DNA from: Ilex aquifolium
Lineage: Eukaryota; Streptophyta; Magnoliopsida; Aquifoliales; Aquifoliaceae
DNA length: 64,000 bases
Reading direction: 5' to 3'
Assembly (NCBI GenBank): GCA_951799425.1
Contig: OX637399.1
Coordinates: forward strand, 34,631,701 to 34,695,700
Positions 1 through 10,640 of this stretch are shown here, piece after piece. Numbering within the stretch: the stretch's first letter is position 1; every line of letters starts with the position of its first letter. Below the pieces are notes generated by a model, which saw only the letters and a program-made list of their open reading frames with translations, ran no database searches and had not been told where the DNA came from. Position numbers and translations under genes: made by a program.

Positions 1-103
1 GCTTTACTGTGTGTGGTTAAAGGATCACTGAATTTTCATTTTATCATGTCCATATATATACTCAACATATTCATGTCATCAACACACTGCTTGGATATCA
101 CAG

Positions 104-940
104 GTTTATTTGCCTAGCTTGGAGACAATGATCATCCGGTACATGGATAACGTACTACACTTGGTGGACTGTCAAATGGAAGTTGGGTCCTTCGGCAAAT
201 TACGAGTCATGAAAGTGTATACTTGTAACAAACTTTCGAAGGTGGTTGTAGCTGGTCAGCTAAAACTATTTCAAAGCCTCCATCAACTTTATGTAGATGA
301 TTGTGATGCACTAGTAGCAGTGTTTGATTTCGAGGGGCTAAATGTTACGGGAAGAGATGTCGAAGCCACATTCGATAAGTTAGATTCATTGGACCTATTT
401 GATTTACCTCAGCTCACGCATATATGGAGGATGGTTCCCAAAGAATTTCAAGGTTTCAAAAATCTGACATCGCTATTCATCAAAAAGTGTCATGGTTTGA
501 GATATTTATTGTCACCTACTATGGCAAAATTGCTTGTGAATCTACAAAATCTAGAACTGAGAGATTGTGAGGTGATGGAAGAAATCATAAACTGGAAGGA
601 ACTAGAGGTTGCATGTGCCGATGAGCCCGAGTATCTTATCTGTAGGGATACTTTAGTGGCAGGGTCTTTTGCATTTGGAAACTTACAAAACTTGGAGCTA
701 GATCTCCTACCTGCAATGAAAAGTCTCTTTCCATGCTCCCTAGTTAAATGCTTTGTGCAACTCCAACGTCTTGAGATAAGTCAGTGTGAACAACTAGAAT
801 ATATTGTGGCAAAAGAAGAAGGAGGAGATGAAAACGATACCAAAAGGATCGTCTTCCCAAAACTCAATTACCTGAGGATGGAGGGTCTGCAAATGCTTAG
901 AAGCTTCTACCCCAATTGTGACAATCTATTTTGCGGACAG
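104..940 (+). CDS. NLR gene 1, LRR exon (5' part of gene outside window)
   Basis: This exon encodes C-terminal leucine-rich repeats of a CC-NBS-LRR immune receptor, RPS2/At4g27190-like; in this family the LRR senses effectors or guards host proteins in the cytosol. It is open throughout, follows an acceptor (atatcacag) and ends at a donor (gacag|gtatgc), both phase 0. Family motifs are visible: LPSLET, LTHIWRMVP, SLRYLLSP-type repeats and SMKSLFP-type segments. It is a hybrid. The first ~160 residues resemble the second LRR exon of NLR gene 2 (25401-26170), while the rest (from NWKELEV, near base 590) resembles the end of gene 2's first LRR exon (from about 24940). CC and NB-ARC parts must lie left of the window. 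The exon itself looks intact, but nothing here shows whether the whole gene is functional. Confidence 0.85.
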
Positions 941-1864
941 GTATGCTTCTCTTCTCTAATATCCTTAATTAATTTTAGGCAATGCTAAAAGTTTTTGTTT
1001 TTTTTTTTTTTTTTGGGTACAGCAGTGGGTTGATGGCATAAATACTCTCAAAATCATTTTTTTTCTTAATTTTATTATAGCAACAGTAAACATGTGCAAT
1101 GGATTCGGAGAACTACACGTTAGAAAAAATATACTGAGATGAACTAATAAAAATTAAAAACAATATTAAGAATGCAATTGTGAGATGGTAGATATAGTAC
1201 TCTTTCCTTCCATCTGAATTTTTTTTTTTTTTGATCCAATTCCATCTGGAATTAATGGTCTTCCAAAGTCGGATGTACCAAACTCACCATCATCATCTCA
1301 TCATCTTCCATGACACCATCTATTTTGGCTATGTAAATAGTGTGGTAAATATATATTTTTTGAGGCCTATCTAATTATTGTGTTAGATATTTTATACCAT
1401 AAAATTTAATATATTAAAAATCGTAATTTCTTATATCAATTTTAATACAGTAAAAACTTGAATTTGGATTTATGGCTCTTCTGTTTAAAATATGAATTCT
1501 CATGTTTGATCATGAATACTTTAGATCTCACGAAGTTATTAACTATTAGAGTAAGAGTAATGTTATAGGGAAGTAATTAGAGATTTAAATCAATGCACTC
1601 ATTGGATTAATTGTGAGTTTCAAAATTTGATGGCGCTTACTTTCAATCTAATGGTTACATTGAATTAGGTCCCCAAATTAAGTGAAAATATAATTTTCTA
1701 TTAGAGTAATATATACCAAAAAAAATGAGTTTCTTGAACCATCATATTACCAATCTTCAATAGCATTATCACCTTCATTGCCACCTCCACCCACCTTCAC
1801 TACCATATGCTTTTTCTCTCTGTGGCCATCCATCCCGCCACCACCATCGTCAATGCTTATATTT
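941..1864. other. NLR gene 1 intron, first part
   Basis: AT-rich intron sequence after the donor at 941, with poly-T runs near 1000-1015 and 1220. No coding exon or other clear feature was seen before the MITE at 1865. Confidence 0.5.
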
Positions 1865-2163
1865 GGGGTATAAATCATATTATCTTTAGTTTCAATTTGG
1901 TCCCTCAAAACTTTTAATTGTCGCAATTTAGTCATCAACTATCAATTTTGTCTCAATTAAGTCCTTCCGTTCATTTCTACCTTTAGACCAACGCTAAAAT
2001 GAATTAGACTGGGTTAGTGTTCAGTAGATCTAACAATGAAAATTGATAGAAGAACTTAATTAAGATGAAATTAATAGTTGAGGGACTAAATTTGAATAAC
2101 TGAAAATTCAGGGATCAAATTGAAATCGAAGGCAACGTTTAGAGACCAACTATGATTTTTACC
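1865..2163. mobile_element. MITE with 9-bp target duplication
   Basis: A 299-bp non-coding element with imperfect terminal inverted repeats: the left end starts GGGGTATAAATCAT and the complement of the right end starts GGTAAAAATCAT. The two halves are roughly complementary throughout (Y-rich 'ctcaatttagtc' style left, R-rich right). The 9-bp sequence CTTATATTT flanks it at 1856-1864 and 2164-2172. A 9-bp duplication suggests a Mutator-type (MULE) MITE; an 8-bp reading would suggest hAT. A related, more degraded copy lies near 42028-42260. Confidence 0.7.
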
Positions 2164-2252
2164 CTTATATTTATTACTTACGGACCAAAAAGAAGTGATT
2201 GATGTGTACATTTTTGATAGGAGAAGGTGATATTGATGTTAAAGTACTATAG

Positions 2253-2412
2253 TTTTTTTTTTGGACAAGAAACGATAAAACCTAACAGTCAAACCAACTC
2301 AACCCCTTATAAAGGGAAGAGTTGGTTGACACTAATATACACACACACACCCCAAGACTTCCCCGATGTGGGAAGCCCCAGTCCCCCTACAGGGACCTTT
2401 AACCCATGGCAC
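2253..2412 (-). mobile_element. SINE-like retroposon with 14-bp target duplications
   Basis: A 160-bp insertion flanked by perfect direct repeats TTAAAGTACTATAG (2239-2252 and 2413-2426). On the minus strand it ends in a run of ten A, seen as T10 directly after the left repeat. Variable-length target repeats plus an A tail fit L1-mobilised retroposition. Clear tRNA-type A and B boxes were not recognised, so SINE is the best fit rather than proven. It sits inside the NLR gene 1 intron. Confidence 0.7.
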
Positions 2413-2831
2413 TTAAAGTACTATAGTTAGTGAAAGGGAAAAAATAAACAAAAATAGTGTACAAAAAATGTTGTCCTACCCAAGCAAACACAATAAGGGA
2501 AAGACATTTAAAACTACAAACCCAAAATAATAGGGACGAATATTTATGAACTGAGTTTTATATTTAGAAAAGGCCTTTAGCATCCAATTATTGTACAGAG
2601 AGGTACTTGCAACCCATTAACCTTTGGTTATTGTGGAAGATAGTGTTAAGAGTGAGAGTAAGAGTGAGTTAAATAAAAAATTTCAGTAGATGGAGAGTGA
2701 AAAATAAATTAGTGAAAAGACTGATTGTCATTTACAAAAATTAAAATAATTGGAATGATTATGGAAATAGTAAGCCAAAAACTAGTAGATCAGACGGTTG
2801 TCCTCAACAAGGAGGTTAGAGCTAGATTGAT

Positions 2832-2934
2832 GCTTTACTGTGTGTGGTTAAAGGATCACTGAATTTTCATTTTATCATGTCCATATATATACTCAACATA
2901 TTCATGTGATCAACACACTGCTTGGATATCACAG
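2832..2934 (+). repeat. Duplicated intron 3' end preceding the second LRR exon
   Basis: These bases repeat positions 1-103 almost exactly, including the region before the acceptor, and both lead into a near-identical exon start (VYLPSLE or VYLPSLK). This marks an intragenic tandem duplication of LRR exons with a period of about 2.83 kb. Confidence 0.85.
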
Positions 2935-3857
2935 GTTTATTTGCCTAGCTTGAAGACAATTGTCATCGAGAAGATGGGTAACGTACTACACTTAGTGGAC
3001 TGCCAAATGCAAGTTGGGTCATTCGATCAGTTGGATTCATTGTGGCTATCTTCTTTACCTCAGCTCACGCATATATGGAGGATGGTTCCCATAGAATTTC
3101 AAGGTTTCAAAAATCTGAGATCGATAAACATCAAGGACTGTGGTAGTTTGAGATATTTATTGTCACCTTATATGAATGTGACGGAATGTAACAAACTTTC
3201 GAAGGTGGTTGTAGCTGGTCAGCTAAAACTATTTCAAAGCCTCCATCAACTTGATGTAGGTTTTTGTGATGCACTAGTAGCAGTGTTTGATTTCGAGGGG
3301 CTAAATGTTACGGGAAGAGATGTCGAAGCCACATTCGATAAGTTAGATTCATTGGACCTATTTCATTTACCTCAGCTCACGCATATATGGAGGATGGTTC
3401 CCAAAGAATTTCAAGGTTTCAAAAATCTGAGATCGCTAGTCATCTTCAACTGTGACAGTTTGAGATATTTATTGTCACCTACTGTGGCAAAATTGCTTGT
3501 GAATCTACAAGAGCTAAAGCTGAGAAATTGTGAGGCGATGGAAGAAATCATATCAATGGAACAAGATGATTCTGAGACCAACGTTGCAGAAGAAATGACG
3601 ACAAATAAGATTGTGTTCTCACAATTGAGCAGTCTAGAGCTTGATGATCTAGAAAACCTCACTGTTTTTTGCTCCGGAAAGTATGAATGTCAATTTCCTT
3701 CATTAAACAAAGTGGTCATTAGAAACTGCAAAGAAATGAAGAATTTCTGTTCTGGACCGATATGCGCACCAAAGCTTGAAAGAGGAAAAGTAGAAATTGG
3801 CAAACAACAGGTTTGGATGGGTGATCTGAATACAACCATACAATGTGCAGATTCAAG
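2935..3857 (+). CDS. NLR gene 1, second LRR exon (internally duplicated)
   Basis: This LRR exon starts after a tatcacag acceptor in phase 0 and ends at tcaag|gtatgt in phase 2. It is colinear with gene 2 exon 25401-26170. The block QLTHIWRMVP...FQGFKNLR...LRYLLSP occurs twice (about residues 40-75 and 145-180), with VVVAGQLKLFQSLHQL between, so an LRR block was doubled inside the exon. The end carries the family tail (FCSGPICAPKLERGKVEIG, then a WMGDLNTTIQ-type segment). The frame is open. It belongs to the same transcript as exon 104-940. Confidence 0.85.
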
Positions 3858-3958
3858 GTATGTCTTTCATTGTTTATAATTCTTTAAGTCCATCAAAATT
3901 TTCTTTTGTTAACTGATTTTTCAAGAAGACAATTATGCATAATGATATTATCAGAAAC

Positions 3959-4557
3959 CAGAGGCAGAGCTACTCACGTGTTAACTGCCCCCGCTCAATT
4001 TTGTTTTGCAAAATACAATTTTGAATAGATTTTAGTATATTATAAATTTGCCCCACACAAAAATTAATTGTGTCCCTCAAAAGGTGTTTAAGAAATGATT
4101 GTGAAACTCTTCTTTTTTCTTTCTAGATTTAACCCCTCTTTCTCACCGCTGTTAATTTATGTTTATAATAAGAAAACTAGTCAGTAGCAAATTGCAAATG
4201 TAAGGTAAGGTTGCTCTACTATAACATAGACAATAATAATTTAAGTCGCAAAAAACACTGCCTTATCTTGCAGTAGGAACTCGCGCACTGGGTCACTTTT
4301 TTTATTCATTATTAGTTCACAAATTTTAATTTTACTATCGTTAAAATTGAAATACTATTATGATATAATTTGGAATCCTTATTTGTTAATTTAATGTATT
4401 GCCGTCATGGTATTAACTGTGACTCTAAACATTGAATACCGTCTATTTTTGATAAACCAACGACAATAATGCATTAGGTCTCCAAATTAAGCACATGTTG
4501 TATTATTGTTGTTAAAAATTTTGCCCCCACTAAGCCAAATTTCTGGCTTTGCCCATG
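3959..4557. mobile_element. hAT-type MITE in NLR gene 1 intron
   Basis: A 599-bp insertion whose left end CAGAGGCAGAGCTA matches the complement of the right end, CATGGGCAAAGCCA, with a few differences. It is flanked by an 8-bp near-duplicate, tcagaaac (3951-3958) and ccagaaac (4558-4565). Short imperfect CAG-type termini and 8-bp duplications are hAT hallmarks. No transposase is present. The internal GTTAACTGCCCCC and TTTTGCCCCCACT segments resemble the ends of the larger hAT at 34151-47992. The duplicate in copy 2 (from about 5250) lacks the right end. Confidence 0.65.
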
Positions 4558-4561
4558 CCAG

Positions 4562-5146
4562 AAACACTATTATTGATGCACGAGGAGCAGTGTTTGATTT
4601 CGAGGGGCTAAATGTTACGGGAAGAGATGTCGAAGCCACATTCGATAAGTTAGATTCATTGGACCTATTTCATTTACCTCAGCTCACGCATATATGGAGG
4701 ATGGTTCCCAAAGAATTTCAAGGTTTCAAAAATCTGAGATCGCTAGTCATCTTGTACTGTCACAGTTTGAGATATTTATTGTCACCTACTGTGGCAAAAT
4801 TGCTTGTGAATCTACAAGAGCTAGATCTGGAAAATTGCAAGGCGATGAAAGAAATCATATCAATGGAACAAGATGGTTTTGAGATCAACGTTGCTGAAGA
4901 AATGACTACAGATAAGATTGTGTTCTCACAATTGAGCAGTCTAGAGCTTGAGGATCTAGAAAACCTCACTGTTTTTTGCTCCGGAAAGTATGAATGTCAA
5001 TTTCCTTCATTAAACTGCACAGAAATGAAGAATTTCTGTTCTGGACCGATATGCACACCAAAGCTTGAAAGAGGAAAAGTAGAAATTGAGGGACAACAGG
5101 TTTGGATGGGTGATCTGAATACAACCATACAATGTGCAGATTCAAG
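4562..5146 (+). CDS. NLR gene 1, third, duplicated partial LRR exon
   Basis: An open LRR segment almost identical to the second half of exon 2935-3857, ending in the same CADSR|gtatgt phase-2 donor. It has no ancestral acceptor. The nearest usable AG (tttgcccatgccag, ending 4561) spans the hAT right end and its target duplication. Joining from there to the phase-2 exon end at 3857 keeps the frame (reading RNTIIDARGAVFDFEGL). This is consistent with a transposon-provided exon boundary, but use of the site is inference. Otherwise it is a dead partial copy. Confidence 0.5.
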
Positions 5147-5832
5147 GTATGTCTTCATTGTTTATAATTCTTTAAGTCAATCAAAATTTTTTTTTGTTAC
5201 CTGATTTTTCAAGAAGACAATTATGCATAATGATATTATCAGAAACCAGAGGCGGAGCTACTCACGTGTTAACTGCCCCCACTCAATTTTGTTTTGCAAA
5301 ATACAATTTTGAATAGATTTTAGTATATTTTATTTTAAATTTGCCCCACAAAAAAATTAATTGTCTCTCAAAAGGTGTTTAAGAATTGATTGTGAAACTC
5401 TTCTTTTTTCTTTCTGGATTTGACCTCCTCTTTCTCACCGTTGTTAATTTATATTTATAATAAGAAAACTAGTCAGTGGCAAATTGTAAATGTAAGGTAA
5501 GATTACTCTATTATGACCTAGGCATTACTAATTTAAGTCGCAAAAAACACTGTCTTATCTTGCAGTAGGAGCTCGCACACTGGATCACTTTTTTTATTCA
5601 TTATTAGTTCACAAATTTTAATCTTACTATCATTAAAATTGAAATACTATTGTGATATAATTTGGAATCCGTCTTGGCTAATCTAATGTATTGTCATCAT
5701 GGTATTAACTGTGACTCTTAACATTGAATACAGTCTATTTTTAATAAACCAACAGCAATAATGCATTAGGTCTCCAAATTAAGTACATGTTGTATTATTG
5801 TTGTTAAAATTTTTGCCCCCGCTAAACCAAAT

Positions 5833-6526
5833 TAAGCACATGTTGTATTAAAGCTGTAAAATTTTCGTTTATTTTATTTTATGAGTTTTAATGGACCATT
5901 TAATTTAAGATTTAATGGACTGTCATTCTTAATAGGGTGATTAAATAGATTTTATGGTGGGGTTACCAAGTATGACACATGACCGTTGGTCTCTAATGCC
6001 TATAGAGGACTCTTCCAAATGGTCCTATGTGTGGACAAATTAAGCTTCTTTTCTTACCTTTATGCAACTTTAGTTTCATTGTTGCTCTTCAACTCCATAG
6101 TTTTCTATATAATATATTTTTCGGTCAACTTCAATTCAAGTCAGGTTAATTCACTCCAATCTTTTAGTGGACGTGACTCTTGAGGAGGTGTTGTTGTGAA
6201 CATATCTAGTTTGAATCTTGGAGCTGCATATGTCCGTTAGTATCTTCACGTGTGAAGGCATAGTTGTTTTAAGACAGTGAATACACGTCTCCCACATATC
6301 ACATATCACATCTTTCTAATTTATTATTGTCTATTCATATTGTCATAATCACCTGCTATAGTATCATATATTTGGTTTGTATTTTTGTTATTTTATGTTT
6401 TGATAATTGAATCGTGAATTAATATTTATGAAATTATGCTATTTTTCCCAGCGGTTATTTCTTTACCTATTTGCACTCTAAATTGTATGTAAGTCACCAC
6501 TTCTTTTTTGTCTTACAACTTTATAG
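5833..6526. other. Intergenic or intronic sequence, no clear gene
   Basis: AT-rich sequence between the duplicated LRR segment and a possible terminal exon. Short open frames near 5986-6183 show no family features. Confidence 0.4.
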
Positions 6527-6573
6527 ATGGAGATGAAGATGAAGATGAAGATGAAGATGAAGGTGAAGAATAA
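6527..6573 (+). pseudogene. Possible NLR gene 1 terminal acidic exon
   Basis: NLR gene 2 ends in a tiny exon coding for a Glu/Gly/Asp-rich tail (26347-26431). At the corresponding place here an acceptor (caactttatag) is followed by GATGAA repeats, which read DEDEDEDEGEE and stop at 6573 in one frame. Splicing from the phase-2 donor at 5146 enters a different frame and stops at 6534-6536. Either the tail is lost by frameshift, another donor is used, or the resemblance is chance. Confidence 0.35.
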
Positions 6574-7340
6574 GAAAAAACCTGCAGAAGATGAAGACGA
6601 CGAAGCATAACAAGATGAAGAAGCAGAAACTTTTTAGACTCGGAAAAGATGTTCACTTGGAATCTCTCTCTCCCTCTCTCGTATTACTTTTTGCAGTAAA
6701 TGATCACTAGTTAAATTATACCCTAACTGCACTATATATCCCTTTCCTTGAGTAATGTTTGATATATGAATTTCCAGTTTTGAGGTTGATTAGTTATGCC
6801 ACAAATTGATACAGATGGAAGTTTCTTTTTGATAGTCATGATTGCAATGGGCTGGACCATGTAGTTATTCAAAGTGGCTGAGAGAGTTGTTTGGATGAAC
6901 AACTATCCTCCATGGCTTCTTAGTTTACTCGTTTTCTGTAATATAATTTTCTGATGATCTTTGAACTTTCTAGTAATACAAGTGTTTGCCTTCTTGAGGT
7001 TGACAAAAGAAAGGGATGAAAGAAACCAAGGGCAACACGAGTTTCATTTCCCTCGTGAGGTTTATCATTCACAATCACAACACTTTTGTTCAATCGTCCC
7101 AAGGTGGGATTGAGAGTGTCTCGAACTCTACGAACATAGCACAACATAGCAACCTTAGCCCTTTCTATAGAAGCTCTTTGAAATCTATTCAATGCCCACG
7201 AAAATTTGGGCCTAGCTTAATTGATCACTCTTCATCTTTGCAAAATTTTGCTAACTTAAGAGGTCAAAGGGTTGATCATTGTCCAACACAACACAAGGTG
7301 GTGTTTTATTGTGCCTTGTTATGACCTCCTCTTTGGGGGT
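6574..7340. other. Unassigned sequence
   Basis: Contains a GAAGAC/GAAGAT-rich stretch to about 6630 and overlapping open frames on both strands at about 6920-7324. None matches a family I know and no exon structure is evident. Confidence 0.4.
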
Positions 7341-7344
7341 TCAT

Positions 7345-7865
7345 CCCGTTTTGTAAGGGTGTTCACTCTACCCTACGGGTAGAAAATATGGTCTTCTATC
7401 TTCCTACTCGATATTTTGCAGAAGAATTTTTTCTTAGCCTATCCTATCCGATCAAGTATAGTATTTCTACCCAACTTCCGTCCAAATTAATCGGGTGAAC
7501 ATATTTTATATTTATTAATTTTTGAATCATTTTAATAACTCAATTAAGTAATCTACATCAATTTAATAACACAATAAACCAATAACATTAAAACCTAAAA
7601 CAATTACAATATAAAACAAGAAAACCCAAGGCATAAACATCAATTCATCATAATTGTTGCACAAATATAATAACAACTATTTTAGGTTTAAACCATATGA
7701 AACATATCAAAAATCATAGTTGCTCCAATTATATATATGCGGATAGGGTAAGGTAGGAATACGGAAATTTGATGGGCATTCCACATTCCTACCCAATTTA
7801 ATCGAAATACTAAAAAATCTTTTACATTCCTATCCGATTTCTTCAGTTACCCGAGTCTATAAACT
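7345..7865. repeat. Dispersed repeat, copy also split around 55.2-56.0 kb
   Basis: Non-coding AT-rich repeat. It shares the stretch around attaatttttgaatcatttt and the 'cctatccgattt' terminal part with two separated pieces at 55160-55250 and 55905-56045. The termini look weakly inverted (ACCCTACGGGTAG-like left, TACCCGAGTC right). It is probably a MITE or other non-autonomous DNA element of unassigned class. Confidence 0.4.
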
Positions 7866-7971
7866 TCAGGGGTTTAGATATAATTTACTAACAAATCTAA
7901 CATTGACTGCAAGAGTCTAAGTGTTACACGCGTACAAACTTCAAGAGATCTGTGTGTATTGTTTAAATATA

Positions 7972-10640
7972 GGGATAACCCGTGCCTGAAGGCAAAATAA
8001 TCAAGCACTGAATAAGCACAACTCGTAAGCAAAGAGGTAGGTAACCTCAATGGTACCAATGGAACAACAATCAATCAATTCGAGCACAAAATCATAATTT
8101 CCACTTAAACATAAAATTGCCTATTCAAGGAAAAAAAATCCTATAATCCTAATTCCAATCTCAATTAAAGCATATAATTCTCATAGCTCCAATTACTCTC
8201 AATCTCTATTGAAACACATAATTCCCAACTACTCCAAAAAAAGTTCTAATTGCTCTCAAATACTAATTTCAATAATCCCATAATCCTAATTCCAATAGTT
8301 AGTTCCAATTAAATACTAATTCCAATAATCCCAAAAACTTACGTATGCACATATCATAATAGATATACACATATCATAATAGATTTGGCAAAAATTTTAA
8401 AAAATAAATCTAGGTAAACATAAATTTCGAATTGAATTCAAATTGAACATAATCAAACCACATTTAAATTGAACCTACCATGAACTGCACTTGCATAATT
8501 GATCTTCCATGAATTCAGATTCCATTACTCCCTTAAGAATGATGCACAACACAGATCAAAGCTAAACAAAACTTATAAAGAAAAACAAACAAACAAATGT
8601 CCCTTAAGAATGATGCACAGCACAGATCAAAGCTCTCAATCTCCATTGGAGTAGCATTAGCTAGCAAATTGGGCCTCAATCACAGGCAGTCTCCATCTGT
8701 TACATCGTGATTTTCCTTTTCTCAATCTCAAGCTCTATTGTAGTAGTCATTAATAGGGCGATTGTTGATTGGTGATTGTTCGCCCAAATCAAAGCACCAT
8801 GAATAGATTCCAAACAAAATTCAGAATACTAATGCATTGAAAGAAAGTAGAGAATGGCACAGAGAATGACTGTGCGTGTGTCTGCGTGTACGTGTGTGCT
8901 GCTGTGTGTGTGTTTGGGTGAGGTCTATGTGTGTTTGTGATTGTTTGTCGTGAAAAAGAGAGAGAGAGAGAGAGATTAAACACAAATTAAACACCCAGTG
9001 AATCAATGTCATTTTCCATATTCCTCCAGGATGAAAAACTCACATACAAATCGAGTTCATTATTGAGCAACTGAATATATTCACAAACTTCATATTTTAG
9101 AAACCAATTTCAAACGAATTTTCTGATACATTAAAGGAGTCGAAAAAACACATTAGCAAGATGGTAAAGAATCACTACAAGCACTGATGCCAATGTCCAG
9201 ATCCGGAGAAGGCATGACGATGCCTTGATAACGTCTGGAGAATATCAACGTTTTGATACAACATCAAAAGTATATGAATAATGCTAGCCCTAGCATAATT
9301 GCATGATCAAACTGAGTATTCTCAGGTAAATAAAAAACTCACGTGATTTAGTGAGATAAAAAAACTCAAACGGTTTAATAAATACGATATTACCTCCAGC
9401 GAAATTGAATGCTTCTCAACAGAAGGCATCAATCCTTCTTCTGGAACTGTGCCTTCATCACTATCCTGCAATGCTCCAGAACTAAAATTTGGATCATGAG
9501 GTTCATTCGGTATGTCAGCTGCACCATCTGCATGTTGACTGTGAATAACCCTGGTCGAAATGCCATACTGCACTTCAATTTGACTTCCAACATCTGGTTT
9601 CATAGCTTTACATAGTTCACTAAACAATCTACTAACTCCAAGGTCCTCAAATAAGACATTGCTCTATAGCATAAATACAACACAACTAAAATGAGTGGTT
9701 ATATGATGCTTCAATGGAATCTAGCCCTAGCCAGTTGTCATTTTACAACTTCAGGGCAGTTGACTCAACAAATATAAAATAAGGTGTGTAATTGCAATAT
9801 TGCATTATTGGAAAAATAATCTGAGGGATAGGGAGTGATATGGAGTTGCTAAGTAGGAGAACCTCAATATTGTGTGTTTGTGCTTTCCCAAATGAATTAA
9901 CACCCATTCCAATCAAACCATTATGAGAAAACACCCAAATTAACACCCAATATGAGAAAATTCATTGAAAAGTTACAAAATACCCAAAAATATCAAACCA
10001 ATACAAAACACCCAATGTTGTGTGTGCTGCTGTGTGTCTGTGTGTGTGCTGTTGCTGCTACTGCTCTGTGTGTGTGTGTGTGTGTGTGTCCGCAAAATAC
10101 CCAAAAAAATCACAGAAACCCATGAAAGTAAAAACTGCAAAACAACAAACCACTTTGTTCGTCCTTACCATTGCTAGCTGGAGAGGAGGAAGTAGTCTTT
10201 CGCTGACCGGTGAAGAGTAAAGATGAAACAGTAGGAAAAATCTATCGGTCAACAAAAAAAATTACAGTAGAAACATTAGTCAAGGAAGATCGGAAACCAA
10301 TTAGAATGCCTAAAACATTATTGAATGAATGAACTTCTAGGGTTGCGTATTTGGATGCTCAGAGACTGATTTTTTTAGGCTTTTCAACAAACACGTTATG
10401 TGCAGATAGAGGGTGGTGGCTGTGTTTGTTGCTCTAGGGTGGGGTTACTGTGGTGGAGAATGGGAGAGAGATAGAGATAGAGATAGAGAGAAAGAGAAGC
10501 ATAGGGTGGGGGTTGGGGGCGGGTTTTAGAATACCGTGTGTGTGTGTGGGGCAGAGAGAGAGAGAGAAGCAGAGAAGAGGGTAACAGAGAGGGGAGTGAA
10601 AGAGGGGGGGAAAAAAAGGATACGAAGGAGAGAGGAGTTA
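7972..10640 (-). mobile_element. Degraded Helitron-like element (3' end at 7972)
   Basis: The left edge (agggataacccgtgcctgaaggca) is the reverse complement of the 3'-terminal hairpin seen on the intact Helitrons here, with CTAG mutated. As in those copies, the distal end has long GT and GA microsatellites (10060-10090, 10440-10580). A clear 5' TCTATA terminus was not found, so the right limit is approximate. It holds an exon-like segment at 9394-9663 and a directly repeated 'cttaagaatgatgca' stretch near 8535 and 8604. Confidence 0.45.
9394..9663 (-). pseudogene. Exon-like segment of unknown gene (possible Helitron capture)
   Basis: On the minus strand an acceptor-like ctatag (after 9663) and a donor-like ctggag|gtaata (at 9393) bracket exactly 270 bp, 90 open codons. 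It reads FEDLGVSRLFSELCKAMKPD near its start, then an acidic Ser-rich part ending SVEKHSISLE. The ordinary amino-acid mix, clean frame and in-frame splice borders suggest a true exon from a host gene. I do not recognise the protein. Its position inside a Helitron-like element suggests capture. Confidence 0.45.

Larger units (their letters stand above)
3268..5832 (+). repeat. 1.3-kb direct tandem duplication (3268-4541 and 4575-5832)
   Basis: Copy 1 covers the second half of the LRR exon, its donor and a hAT-bearing intron; copy 2 repeats all of these, offset by about 1,307 bp. The left edge of the homology is the short TGATGCA shared at the junction. Copies differ by scattered substitutions and small indels: copy 2 has lost a short stretch before KNFCSGPIC and lacks the hAT right terminus. 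The divergence suggests it is not very recent. Confidence 0.85.

Noticed and set aside
6920-7324. Overlapping frames on both strands
   Set aside because: No recognised family, no exon structure; coding strand cannot be chosen.
8860-8975. GT/GA-rich frames at 8789-9012
   Set aside because: Microsatellite-driven openness.
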